NCBI GenBank assembly: GCA_011009095.1
Contig: VTPC01089974.1
Span: 292,912-356,911, forward strand
Direction of reading: 5' to 3'
DNA from: Ignelater luminosus
Taxonomy: Eukaryota; Arthropoda; Insecta; Coleoptera; Elateridae
Length of the DNA stretch: 64,000 nt
How positions within the stretch are numbered: position 1 is the stretch's first letter; each line of letters opens with the position of its first letter. The notes below the pieces were generated by a model. That model made no database searches. It saw only the letters and a list, made by a program, of their open reading frames with translations, and was not told where the DNA came from. This document shows, one piece after another, positions 1 to 10,800 of this stretch. Made by a program: the position numbers and the translations under genes.

Positions 1-2
1 TC

Positions 3-236
3 TTCGATTTCAGGGGCGTGGTGCATCATGAGTTCTTGCCACAGGGTAGAACGGTCAATAAGGAATATTACCTGCAAGTTATGCGCAATTTGCGCGAAGC
101 AATCCGCCAGAAACGCCCGGATTTGTGGAAGAACAAAAATTGGCTTTTGCACCATGATAACGCCCCTGCTCGTACCCTCTTAAATCATAAATTTCTTCAT
201 CAACCATTAAAGGATTACTGTAACTGTTTACTTTGA
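3..236 (+). pseudogene. mariner (DD34D) transposase fragment
   Basis: The reading frame from base 3 encodes the central part of a mariner transposase. It reads FRGVVHHEFLPQG, then a TVN-like segment followed by YYLQVM and LREAIRQKRPDLW, and ends in the catalytic-block motif HHDNAPA that carries the second aspartate. Similarity stops about ten residues after this motif and a stop follows at 234-236. The element is cut by the window edge on the left and is degenerate on the right. No terminal inverted repeat is visible. It is a dead copy; the family call rests on the motif order. Confidence 0.8.
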
Positions 237-743
237 CCGAGGTTCTTTACGATTATAACTCTTTCATGAATTCATCTTCATATATGTACCTATTTTATGA
301 AATGTCCACAAAACCTGTGTTAGAAACTAAAAGAAAACAAGAGGATTCACATTCTCTACGTATTTCAATAGCGCGTTTAAGTAAAAAGTGCCTTTTCTTG
401 CAAAGATCGATCTTGTCACGTTTTGAATTTTCTAAGGTACTACATATATCTGAACAGACCAAAATAAGATGCATTATACGTGCAGTCAGGCAAAAACAAC
501 CCTGTGAAGTATAGTATATAAAGGATAGAAGGTAGACGAGGTCTCAACTTCTTTTAATAATTCTCAATTAGAAAAATCATCTGAAAATGAATTTTTTGAT
601 TTTTTAAAAGTGAGACCACAGAAACCTCAATCTCCAGTTGCCACGCAATGTTTGGAATATTTAGAATGTACAGATGCAAACTACGTCAATTAAATAAATA
701 TCCAATAATAAGAGAAATTTTTTTTGAAACTTTATGTATATAA
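233..743 (+). pseudogene. hAT transposase C-terminal remnant (degenerate)
   Basis: Translation of about 575-680 gives an acidic FFDFLK segment and then QCLEYLE. After a one-base frame change, 684-743 reads QLNKYPIIREIFFETLCI and then a stop. That order (acidic linker, then L-N-KYP-I-I-R/K-x-I-F) is the start of the hATC dimerisation region of hAT transposases. The region that should follow, with the SSAxxERLFS motif, is absent. The upstream ORF 233-514 may be an older, unrecognisable part of the same gene. The hAT call is reasonable for 541-743 and weak for 233-540. Confidence 0.5.
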
Positions 744-819
744 TATTAAATTTGTTAAAATACAAACAACAAATCTATTCTGTATTATTATTAGGTACAT
801 ATCCTTAACAATTTTGTGA

Positions 820-975
820 AACAAAAATAAAAAGTATCTAAGAAGGATCTAGATACTTTTTGATAGATCTTGGATCTGTATCTAGGTACATAATTAAAAA
901 GATGATCTTGTATCTGAACTAGATCCATGTTTGAAAAGTATCTGGATCTGGAACTAGATACTGAGAGGAAGGATC
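820..975. repeat. Cluster of short AGTATCTAGATCC-type repeats
   Basis: Variants of a roughly 13-base word (AAGTATCTAAGAAGG, GGATCTAGATAC, TGGATCTGTATC, AGTATCTGGATCTGG and others) recur in both orientations within about 150 bases. They lie directly downstream of the hAT remnant. Clustered short subterminal repeats serve as transposase-binding sites in hAT elements, so this is probably the 3' subterminal region of the same dead element. That assignment is inferred from position and pattern. Confidence 0.45.
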
Positions 976-2813
976 TTCCTCAACACTGCACACCACGTAT
1001 TAGATAAAAATATGCTGAATCCTCGACCTACTCTAAAATATGTACCCTTGTATAAGTGTATTGTACCGTCTGGAATAAGAAAATGTACTAATACGAGTGC
1101 AGTAACCTAAATGGTTGAGCCATTGTAGCAATGTCATTAGGATTTGGAAAAAAATGTAATTTATAACAACCGTTGTTGTTTACGCATAAACTCTATTGCA
1201 GTTATTAATGCAGTAACATCTCTTTACCTGACAGAGATTTATTATTATTATCTAAACTAAAAATAAATTAATATATTTGCATCCAACTCGTTTATGATAA
1301 TTTAACAATTTAAGCAGGTAGCAACCAGCTTTTTTTATTTTGGTGAATGTCCTGACGAATTGGTCAGTGAAATTCCGTTGGTGCGTGTTATCTCGTTTGC
1401 ACTCATGATAAATATTACCCTTACGTATTTTTGTATTGGTATGACATTTTCAACCAAGCAATATAATGGATGTAAAAGTAGAGCGAATAAATATTATTGT
1501 TAATATTATTATTATATCTACACCTAAAATTGAATGTCTGAGGGAAGTTATCAAACGAATTTATAGGTTTGTGTACACCGTATGCCAGCATGTAGTATAA
1601 TAAATAAATATAATCATAGATTACATCCGTAGTCCACTTATTCTTTTATTATTTAATACATGTTTATCAATGTCATAAAATACCGTTAGATTTTTTAAAA
1701 CTAATTTCCCAATACAATTCTTTCAAAGAAGTAGTACAGTGTTCCTCACTATTTTATTGAATTTATATACTACCGCCTTTTCTCCTATTTAATGAAATCA
1801 AGATCCATATTATCTACTGTAACAAATAATGCTGAACCCCATGCAGAAAATATGATAAATTAATATTAATCCAACACCACTATCAAAATATCAATTAAGT
1901 GATAAAGTCGCAATATGAATATAAACAAATTAATTCACTATATTTATCTTGGAATTTATTTTTATATAGAAGGACGCTTGTGTACGATGTAAAGCCCAAT
2001 GTTAGCCGATAAACCAATATTATTATAAAATAATTCTAATAAAAAATGAATGTTTAAGAGGAAACCTTGTGTTGCCTGTTTCAAGTTTCTAGTTTAAGTA
2101 TTACAAATTTGATGTTGATTAGAATATTAATCAAAACTTTAGTTCCAATTACCATAAATTGCTTAATTAATTATTAAATTTATTCTACTAAACTGAATGT
2201 TAAATAGTATATGCAGGATGCTCCAATGATCTGTGAATGGAGGATATTGTCGTTTCCCTAAAAGTGTCGCACATATTTTTTGTTTTTCTAAATGGTACAC
2301 CCTGTATCTGTTGCATAGAATCAGCTTTCGTTTGAATCATTACCCTCCTTGAATCAGTACTTATGTAGCTTAAATGCTATGCTAGATCTTTATGCATGAA
2401 ATTACCTCGGTATAATGAACTTTGAAGCGTTCAAAAAACTAATACTTTTTTTCTACCATTTGTTAAATCACATCAAAAACTTTCCTGCTCAACTGGCTTA
2501 AAATCCATTTGGAAAAAATACATACTGTGTTCTAATTATTACATATTTAATTCAACCTAGGTTACTTCTATAACTACTTATTATGCTGAAAATCAACAAA
2601 AGTAAATCATAACTTAACAAAAATAAAAAATCTTATACGCTTTTCTAATAAGAATCAAGCAAAAAGTTTTTTTGTGATATGACTTTTAGAAGACTATTGC
2701 ATGATCTTCCAGAATTCCAGCAAGACACAATTCATTCTTTCTTCAATGCTCAATAGCTAACCTACTATTGATGGTGCTCTATCTTCTCAAACTAGTACTG
2801 CCTATCTTTGATC
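976..2813. other. AT-rich intergenic, no gene seen
   Basis: No convincing coding region was found. A lone GGTACACCCTGTAT near 2295-2308 resembles a single Tc1/mariner-type terminal repeat, but no partner end was found nearby. Confidence 0.5.
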
Positions 2814-2815
2814 TA

Positions 2816-4122
2816 AAGGGTTTTCCAATAAGAGGTGTTATTTTGATATTCAAAGAAAAGTGCCATTTTTTAATATAAATGATCGGATGTTTATTTCATT
2901 ATAAAGAGGAAGGTATGCCGTTAATAGTGGAAAATAACATCAGGCAAATGACCACCACGACCACGCTTACAGGACAATATCCTTTTCATGAAATTTTCCA
3001 TAACCAAATCGCAAAGTGGCTGCCCTATGTCCTCGATAGCCTCACGAATTCCATCTTTGAGGTCTTGAATCGACGCTGGGCTGTTGGTGTAGACCTTCTC
3101 TTTCACGTGGCCCCAAAGAAAGAAGTCGCAAGGTGTTAAATCACAAGATCTCGGTGGCCAATTGTGATCACCTCTTCGAGAGATAACACGGTCCGGAAAC
3201 TTTTTTCCGTAAAAGATCAATGGTTTCGTTGCTTGTGTGGCACGTAGCGCCGTCTTGTTGAAAGTAAACGTTGTCCAGATCAATACCATTCAATTCCGGC
3301 CATAAAAAATTGTTAATCATCTCTCGATAGCGCAATCCAGTCACCGTAACTGTTGCTCCAGCCTCATTTTCGAAAAAGTAAGGTCCAGTGACTCCGCCGG
3401 ACCATAAACCGCACCAAACAGTCACACGTTGAGGATAGAGAGACTTTTCAACAATAACTCTTGGATTTTCTGAGCCCCAGATCCGACAATTTTGCTTGTT
3501 GACGAAGCCACCGAGGTGGAAATGGGCCTCATCACTCAAGATGATTTTTTCGATGGAATTCTGGATCATTTTCATGCATTTCAACGACCCAATCGGCAAA
3601 GACACGACGTTGTTGATGATCGGCCGGCTTGAGTTCTTGTGTTAACTGGACTTTATAAGCCTTAAGACCCAAATCTTTATGCAAAATACGGTGTAATGAC
3701 GTTTGTGGAATGGCTAATTCCAAAGAACGACGAGGAATGGACAAACCTGGGTTTTCTTTAACACTTTCGGCTACAACAGCAATATTCTCGGCTGTTCTTG
3801 AGCGACGTGCACGGGTTTTATTCTTCACATCACTAACTTGTCCCAAGAGCTCGAATTTTTTCACCAATTTCTGTATTGCGGTCCGACAAGGTGCTTCACG
3901 GTGACCCAAAAATGTTCGAGTTTTACGAACCGTCTCTGCCAAATTTTCACCATTTTTATAGTGAATTTTAATAATTTCAATGCGTTGTTGAAGCGTGTAT
4001 CGTTCCATATTTATTAATGGTGTAGTTTCTACTTGTCAAATGTCAAAAAATGATAGCTTCAAAAGTGACATCTACCGAAATAGCCGGCTATTCAAAATAA
4101 CACCTCTTATTGGAAAACCCTT
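2816..4122 (-). mobile_element. DD41D (rosa-like) Tc1/mariner element, copy 1
   Basis: The element is bounded by perfect inverted ends that begin AAGGGTTTTCCAATAAGAGG and extend about 31 bp. TA dinucleotides flank it at 2814-2815 and 4123-4124, the target duplication typical of Tc1/mariner. It is 1307 bp, two bases longer than the intact copy at 48628-49932. Both extra bases are single T insertions in T runs (3201-3206 and 3545-3550). By eye the rest differs from the other two copies by only scattered substitutions, so insertion was recent. Confidence 0.95.
2921..4008 (-). pseudogene. DD41D transposase, two frameshifts
   Basis: The ATG is at 4008-4006 and the N-terminus begins MERYTLQQRIEIIK, a helix-turn-helix DNA-binding start. 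The frame breaks at 3545-3550 and again at 3201-3206, where six Ts replace five. All three catalytic aspartates are still encoded across the fragments: LSDEAHF, FQQDGATCH and LTPCDFFLWG. Without the two extra Ts the frame would match the 361-aa transposase at 48733-49818. As read it is inactive, unless the T-run differences are sequencing errors. Confidence 0.92.
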
Positions 4123-4550
4123 TATTATACCCTATTGTTTTCTTGCAATCGCGTTATTGTGAACCTTCACTTTCGAGATTTTTGAATTTCATTTAGGATT
4201 TTGTAAACCTTCAGGTTTTTGCAAGTCTTCAGGTCATTATTAGTTCCACGGTCTTTATAAAGCTTTGGGTTCTTGCAACGTCAAACTTTTAGATTCTTAG
4301 AAACTTGTGACTTTTTTAAACTTTATTAGTGTGATTCTTTTTTGTACAGAAATATTTTGTAAATAGAATACATTGAAGTTGCACTTCTCTGTGTACAATT
4401 ATTAGCCTTAATTTAAAGGGGATCACAACACAAAAATCGTAATTTATTTTTTAACAAATTTTTGCAGGTCACTGAAATGGGATTCGAATGATCCAAGTCC
4501 CGTTTTGATACCTGGAATAGTTATGTAAATATTGCTGTTTAAAGATTTGA

Positions 4551-5235
4551 GTGTGACGTCAAACTACCAGGCGGCCGTGTTGTGGCTATGTGTGGCATTA
4601 TATCAGGAACCACATTAAGAGCAGGACAAATTAGTTGGTGTAAATGTGGAAACTGTAAAGAGATGTTGACTGAGGAAAGCGTGTGTTGTAGTGAAAAGAA
4701 ATGCGTGGAAAAAGTTAAAACTGACAATTTTCGTTGTGTTACCGAGTGTCCACAATTTTCAAAATTGATTTTAGATAAGGACGTACTGCAGTTGGCTAGA
4801 CATAATCTTGCTTTAAAAACAAAAATTCGTTTTAGAAGCAATTGCTAACCGCAGAAAGTGTTTTAAATAAAACTTGGCGCTATATAGCATATAAACAATT
4901 TATTGCGTGGATAAACGCATGGACAACAATTGGAAGGTATAACTGCATTGTAATACCATCATGCGCAGTAAATAAAATTAGACAATGTTTTCCCGAAGAA
5001 AACGGGAGTTATGTTGGATTTAAGAAAGTGAGCAGTGGTTTACCAGCTTAGGGGTAGTTACAAGATTAAAATAAGTAAAAACTGGAAAACACAACCGTAC
5101 GCACTACAACTAGGCATTTTAAAATTAAATTTAAAATCTGATAAAAAACTGCTTGTAAAAACATCACTGAATGCGAATGCAATTCATATAAACCTCGAGC
5201 GTTTGTCGCGGTCACCTAGCAGTTTGACGTCACAC
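4551..5235. repeat. Nested subterminal inverted repeat with TGACGTCA core
   Basis: GTGTGACGTCAAACT at 4551-4565 recurs exactly inverted at 5221-5235. Weaker matching extends about a dozen bases inward. The repeats sit 134 and 124 bp inside the element's ends, just outside the coding part, and contain the palindrome TGACGTCA. They may be subterminal transposase-binding sites. Confidence 0.7.
4582..5051 (+). pseudogene. P2X7 receptor C-terminal-domain-like protein (frameshifted)
   Basis: The first segment (4582-4848) reads WCKCGNCKEM, a paired-Cys stretch, then RCVTECPQFSKL and LDKDVLQLARHNL. The second (from about 4845, another frame) reads WRYIAYKQFIAWI, then VIPSCAVNKIRQCFP and YVGFKK. This order is the signature of the Zn-binding cytoplasmic (ballast) domain of P2X7-type receptors, which in invertebrates also occurs as a stand-alone domain in many copies. 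A one-base shift near 4845 breaks the frame. No channel or membrane segments are present, so this is not a purinergic receptor. No clear start codon context is seen; a possible splice acceptor (TTTTTGCAG) ends at 4467. Confidence 0.75.
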
Positions 5236-5363
5236 ACATATCAGTTATTGCTCATAACTTCCTTATCCTATCAGATAAACTTCCGAGAAATTGCACACCA
5301 ATATAATTACCTGAAAACTTCATTTTGAGACAAACTTGTTTTTTGTATTGTGATCCCCTTTAA

Positions 5364-7890
5364 ATTTAAGGTAATCTTAGTATCTACTAAAATACTAATC
5401 TTGAGAAAGAAAGGAGTTTCTTTAAAACATCGGTTAAGAAGATTAATTAAGTTTTTCTGCTTTACTAATTACCGCAATAACCCCAAAGAACAACAAACAT
5501 TCAAGTAACTAAAACTTATTAGTAGACCTTGAGATTTTTGCCGACTCATAGCCCAGATGATAATTGTATGGAATGCATAGAATTGCACAGTCGAAAGCTT
5601 TTTACCTTTCAGCTTTTATTTTCCTTTTCCTACCACACATTGTTGTGTTGGATTCTTTAACTATTTACTAAAATAATGTTGGAAGTCTATTTTCGTCTGG
5701 CCTTTTAAGAACTCCGCTATTTCTGCTTTGTCCGTCTTTATGAGATTCAAATTCTGTGTCTTTCAGCACACTTTTGATTTTAGGGAATAAAAGAAAGTTA
5801 GAGAGTGCCAAATCTAAAGTATAATAGTGCTAGTGATCCAGTGCTAGTATTATTCGCAAAAGATTTCCTGTGCTCCAGTAGGGACGTACTAAACCGGCGG
5901 GAAACCGGAAGAGAGATCCCTCATGGGCAGGTTTGATGCCCGAGAGGTCAGGGTCAGGTCAGGGCGGAGCTCAAAGGAGAATTACCATGGTTCAAGAAGA
6001 ATTACTCCAGCACGCCCCTGATAAAGAACTCATCAGTTGTCTTTCCATAGATCCGGCCTTTTCTTTCGCATTCTTTCGCAAAACTTGGTCAAAGTTTCAA
6101 TTGTGGTTGACAAACTGACTATGAGGAACCCATTCAGCCACAATAGCATCCTTCGACTGCGACAACACAGCATAAGTAAACTCGATCGTTGTGAAAAGGG
6201 CAAGGTTCTTAATTATCAGCGTGCAAAACTCGGCTATTTAATATCCTCTAGGCTTACTCAAGACTGGATTTTTCGCGCATAAATTTCTGATTAATTTTTT
6301 TTTCTGGTGAGAGCTTTTAACAATATTACTAAATTTAAAGACATCAATTTCATATATTGGAAAGGGAATTATCTAATCTAATTGCTTATTTAATTCATAT
6401 AAAAGCATCTACAGTCATTAATAATGGAACAGACCCTCATTACTAACAATAAGTCAAGTCTTTGAAATTTGAAAGTTTCCGATAGTGTAATGCTGTTTTC
6501 TTAATACAAATATACGGCTGGGACTCCAATGCTGTTGAACTTAGAAGTTTAATGATTACGCCAATAAAGCTTTCCAGTTCCACGTGTGAAAAACTTAAAA
6601 TTTTAAAAGTGGTGCTTTCAGCCCCGTATGTAACCTTTGAAATCATACTATATTTAGAAATCAAAAATGAAGTAAGGCATTTAGAAGAGTTGCATCCAAA
6701 TGCTCTAACAAGAAATGAGCTTACTCTAGAACAAGGTTGGGTTGATGATATAAAACAATTTTATTGTTCCGCCGAATCTTAAAAAAAGTTGTCTCGCAGG
6801 AATTACATTCGACCTGCATGGAAACAGTGAAGACGGAAAGCTTCGCTCATTTCTATGTGTACTGGCCAATTCTAAACTAGAACATTGAGAATGTAGTGCG
6901 CTCCTGCGCTATTTGTATTCCATTTAGATCTTCGCCACTAAAACCACAACTGACCAAATAAAAGTTGGTATCGTTTGCGTACAGACTTTTCAATACTGTT
7001 GATCGCAGCAGACGCGCATTTTCTATGAATAACACTACAGGAGCGTCACTATTGAAAAGTTTAGACTGTCTTCCCCGATTTAGTTAATTTTATGTTTCAT
7101 ACTGTTTATCGACACATTCCTCATTATTACAAAAATGAGCAACTATTTATTCTTAGATTAAACGCTTTACTAATCTCTTTAAAATTAATACATATTAATC
7201 AATATTTGATTCCTATTTTCTATTTAGTGAAAAATAGAAACGAGAAGAAATTATTTTTGATGTTACTCGAATAATTTGTTTGTCTCAAACGAGGAGAAGT
7301 TATTAAAAGAAACAGAATTAGATTCTCTCTGAGAATTTTAAATGTGATATTAAATTTTCCTGTGCGTTAAGGTTCATTTCTTTTTACAGTCGTTGCACAC
7401 AGAAGAAAACAATAAATAAAGTTGGTTGTTCTTGTTCTTAGAGAAATATTGATGTAAATAACAAAATAAAATGCTCTGTTACAAAAAGTGGTTCTTTGAA
7501 TCGTGAGTTAGTTTTACGACGAGCAGTTTTGTTCTGCCAATTAAGATTATTATTTTTATTTGTATCATTAATCAGAAAAAGCCATTTTATTTTAGCGCTA
7601 TATATATATTGTGTCACTTAAGAATTACAAAACTACATATGTTGGTATCTCATTATAGTAGATATTTTAAGCGCAAAACCAGATTTGCATAAGTATGCTC
7701 TCTTGCAAGTTTAACTTTAAAGAAAGTAAAAAACGATAAAAACGCCAAGACTGGATACTTTTTGATGAGTGTAAAGAACCCAAACCAGATCTGGTATAAT
7801 CAAGGTGTAATTACTTCGTATACTGCATAGCAATGAATCTGGCAGCCTCATGTTCAATTCATACAGCGTGAGAACATTTTTGTGATTGAC
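5364..7890. other. No recognisable gene; unknown upstream region
   Basis: Several short ORFs are present (for example 5933-6118, 6037-6282 and 6552-6782) but none shows a known motif or convincing splice sites. The 5' exon or exons of the gene continuing at 7893 should lie here or further upstream. I could not identify them. Confidence 0.4.
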
Positions 7891-7892
7891 AG

Positions 7893-10800
7893 GTACATAG
7901 AAAGAGAATTCCCCGAAGCCGAAGATGGTAAGAATGCAGTGTATAGCGTTCCTAGCAAGTTCAAGAAGTGCGGAGAGAAACAAGCAAGTCTCGCTGAACA
8001 AGTCGTCTTTACACGATTACGCGGCCTTGCAGAACCAAGTCTCTTACGAGGACTATCGGTGACATTCTTTCATAGTGCAAGCTACGCTGGCCACTCTTTC
8101 AGGAATCAAAGGGTTGGAAAATTGATGATCAGGGAACACGATTTTGTCATTTTTGCTAAATACTGTGGTAAGTAGTGCTAGAAAGAAATGGTAATCTTTA
8201 GGTAATGAATGCAGTTACATAGTTTATTACAAGCTTAGATGCATTTCCCTTTTGTATAAGTTTATTAATTATATTAATGATTAATATGAGTAACAAAAAA
8301 AAAAATGTTCCACAGAGTTTGACCTCAAGAAAATTCAAAAACTAATTGTCCAGATAGCAATTTTAATACTATACACTTTACTCTATTTTTCGGGCTTGAA
8401 GTTTGACAATTTTTCGATTTTAGACTGACAAATACAGTAATAACTCTATAATAATTTTGTAAATGCCCAAATTTAGCAATATAATCATTAATTTTATTGC
8501 ATATTCAATAAGCCTACCATGTACATACACAAATCGAACTGCAAAGACACATGCTTGTTTACTAGTTCTTTGCAGCAACTATTTGAGATTGTATTTCAGT
8601 TGTAGAAAGTTTCGTAAAGGAAAGACACGCCTAATGATTGCATATAATACTCCATAAACCTAGGCTTACTGCAGCACATTTATGATATGTTTGTTCATTT
8701 TCCAACCAGTTTATAAGTATAAAATGTAAATCCACTTCAAGTGTAACAAGAATCTCAAGGGGTTTTAATTGAATGGTATGAGTATGACCCTTGAAAATCT
8801 CTTTTACTAAATAGTTTGCCATTTTGATGATGCGAAAGACCCAATGAAAAGCGCAAGTATCAAGAATGACTTGCAATACCTTAGACTGTTAAACTTGGCT
8901 ATCAATAAGACTTTAGACTATTTTTACGGGAAAAATTATTATTAATATTGCTTAATCTTGCTTTTACAATGTAAAATGGTGGCAAACTACTCATTTCAGA
9001 TGAAGTGATATATCTTGACCAAACTTTACTTGAAACCCCTGCAGTTGCATAAATAGATATAATAAGACAATAAAGTCCTTCTTCCGAGAACAGAAGCTAA
9101 TTGAAAAACAATCGACATGTCTTACATACAGGTGCTAATTTGTACTTCTTAGTTTGTAGTGGACTGACAAGTTGTGGATTAATTGGTGTATAACTAAGAA
9201 TGTATTGGTTTTGTCCCACAAATGATCTCTTATGTTGAAATGACGAATAAGTAAGCAATTAATCAAACAACTCTTTAGAATTTTTGGACTATGTTGGTTT
9301 TTCCTGTACACCCTTTATTTGTTTAAGTGGAGACTCTTCATAAGCTCAATACGTACTCTGGTTGCTTCTAGCAGAGAAATTAAATTATCAAAGGCGGCCT
9401 TGCCGTTCCCTTGCTAAAACCTGTTACTCTTACATTAGCAGCAGTGACGCGAAAAATCTTGGTACTCTACTATGTAGCATCTATGACCAAATTTGCATTT
9501 ATTACCTTAATTTTCTCTAGGTCTCAGAGTAAAGTTTGACTAAGTTCTTTCTTGTACCAAAACTATTCATTTGGATAAGACATTGGAGAAAATTTCATAT
9601 TTCAATTGTTGACATTAAGCTCACATGAATGAAATCATAATCATGCCACTCTGAGCCCCAGGAAAGATTCTCTTGAAGTATTCTTAGATGATCTTATAAT
9701 CTCACCTGCGGAGGACTAGCTACTGTACGGATCAGAAATCCCAATTAATGTGCCACTATATTTTATCGTTATCACAAACCAATTATGTTTAGCGTTTAGT
9801 TAAATTTTGGAACTGCAAACAAAAAACACTGAAATTTCGTAACGCGTAAAATATTAAAACTAAGATTCGTTAGTCTTCAAAGTTTTGATCTTAAATTACT
9901 TACTCAACATACTGACGTAGAACCCTTTTCTACCTTAAAAAATCATGTAGGGATTACCACTTTTAGAACCTTGTCCTTGGGATAGGAGATAAATAATCAG
10001 ATTAGCTGTAGTGCTCAAGTAATATCAGTAACAAAGCTTCAACTACTGCTTTTTACCCATAATTGCATTACCATGATAGAATGAAAGAAACCCATGTTTA
10101 GCAATGAAAAAAATTGGAGAAATAATGGTTGCGATAGTAAAAAATATTGTTGACATAGACTTTGACTGAATTACAGTTCTTGTGGAAACAATCAGTCGTC
10201 ACAGTCGACGGCTGTGATGATCTTGCTTACATTTAATTGCACAGTAATTTTAAAAAAACCATTGTAGTTATACTATACATTTTCATTTCGTGTCAGCAAA
10301 GAGGGATTAGTTGTTATGGATTTAAAATTTATTATTTCAATTCCGTATTATTCTGAACAGTTTGAGTTCAAAATAAGTTTAGTGACTTACTAGTTCACTT
10401 AAACTGTTGTGGGATAGTTTTGATATTGTGCGAGTAGTACTTGTACTTACACTGAAGCAGATTTTCCTTATTTCCAAAAAAGCAGAAAGTGTAAACGTGT
10501 GGACTTTTGTACAGGAACAGCAAACCTACTCAAACTGATAGTTCCACTTTTACTTCAAATTTCTGAGTTCAAGTCAAACATTTCCTTTGTTTACTAGATT
10601 AATATAAAAACTATACTCAACCTATTAATATACTGACCTATTGAGATCAATTATAGAAATGGGCTAGTTGGAAGATATAAAAAAACTTAGTTGCAGAAAA
10701 TGTCTGTTCATCTTCCAATGAAAAGATATAAACAGCTGATTGGTTTACAGAATCTAATAAGGAATAATGTAATGTGCCTCTGTTACGTAATTCTAAATTG

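Larger units (their letters stand above)
4417..5359 (+). mobile_element. 943-bp TTAA-flanked element with P2X7-C-like domain
   Basis: The inverted ends are AGGGGATCACAACACAAAAA on the left and GTGATCCCCT (inverse match, one mismatch over about 17 bp) on the right. Each end abuts a TTAA (4413-4416 and 5360-5363). TTAA duplications are made by piggyBac and Kolobok transposases. The element encodes no transposase; its only recognisable coding content is a Cys-rich P2X7 C-terminal-like domain. It is therefore either a non-autonomous element that carries a captured or accessory domain, or a deletion derivative of a larger element that encoded one. Confidence 0.75.

Noticed and set aside
2283..2310. 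Isolated GGTACACCCTGTAT as a MITE
   Set aside because: No matching second end was found within a reasonable distance. Similar lone ends occur near 57645 and 59246.
3710..3904. Plus-strand ORF opposite the DD41D transposase (also at 14377-14571 and 49520-49714)
   Set aside because: It is the antisense shadow of the transposase coding strand, repeated only because the element is repeated.
5035..5328. ORF in the right part of the P2X7-C element
   Set aside because: It begins after the domain ends and runs through the subterminal inverted repeat. No homology was seen.
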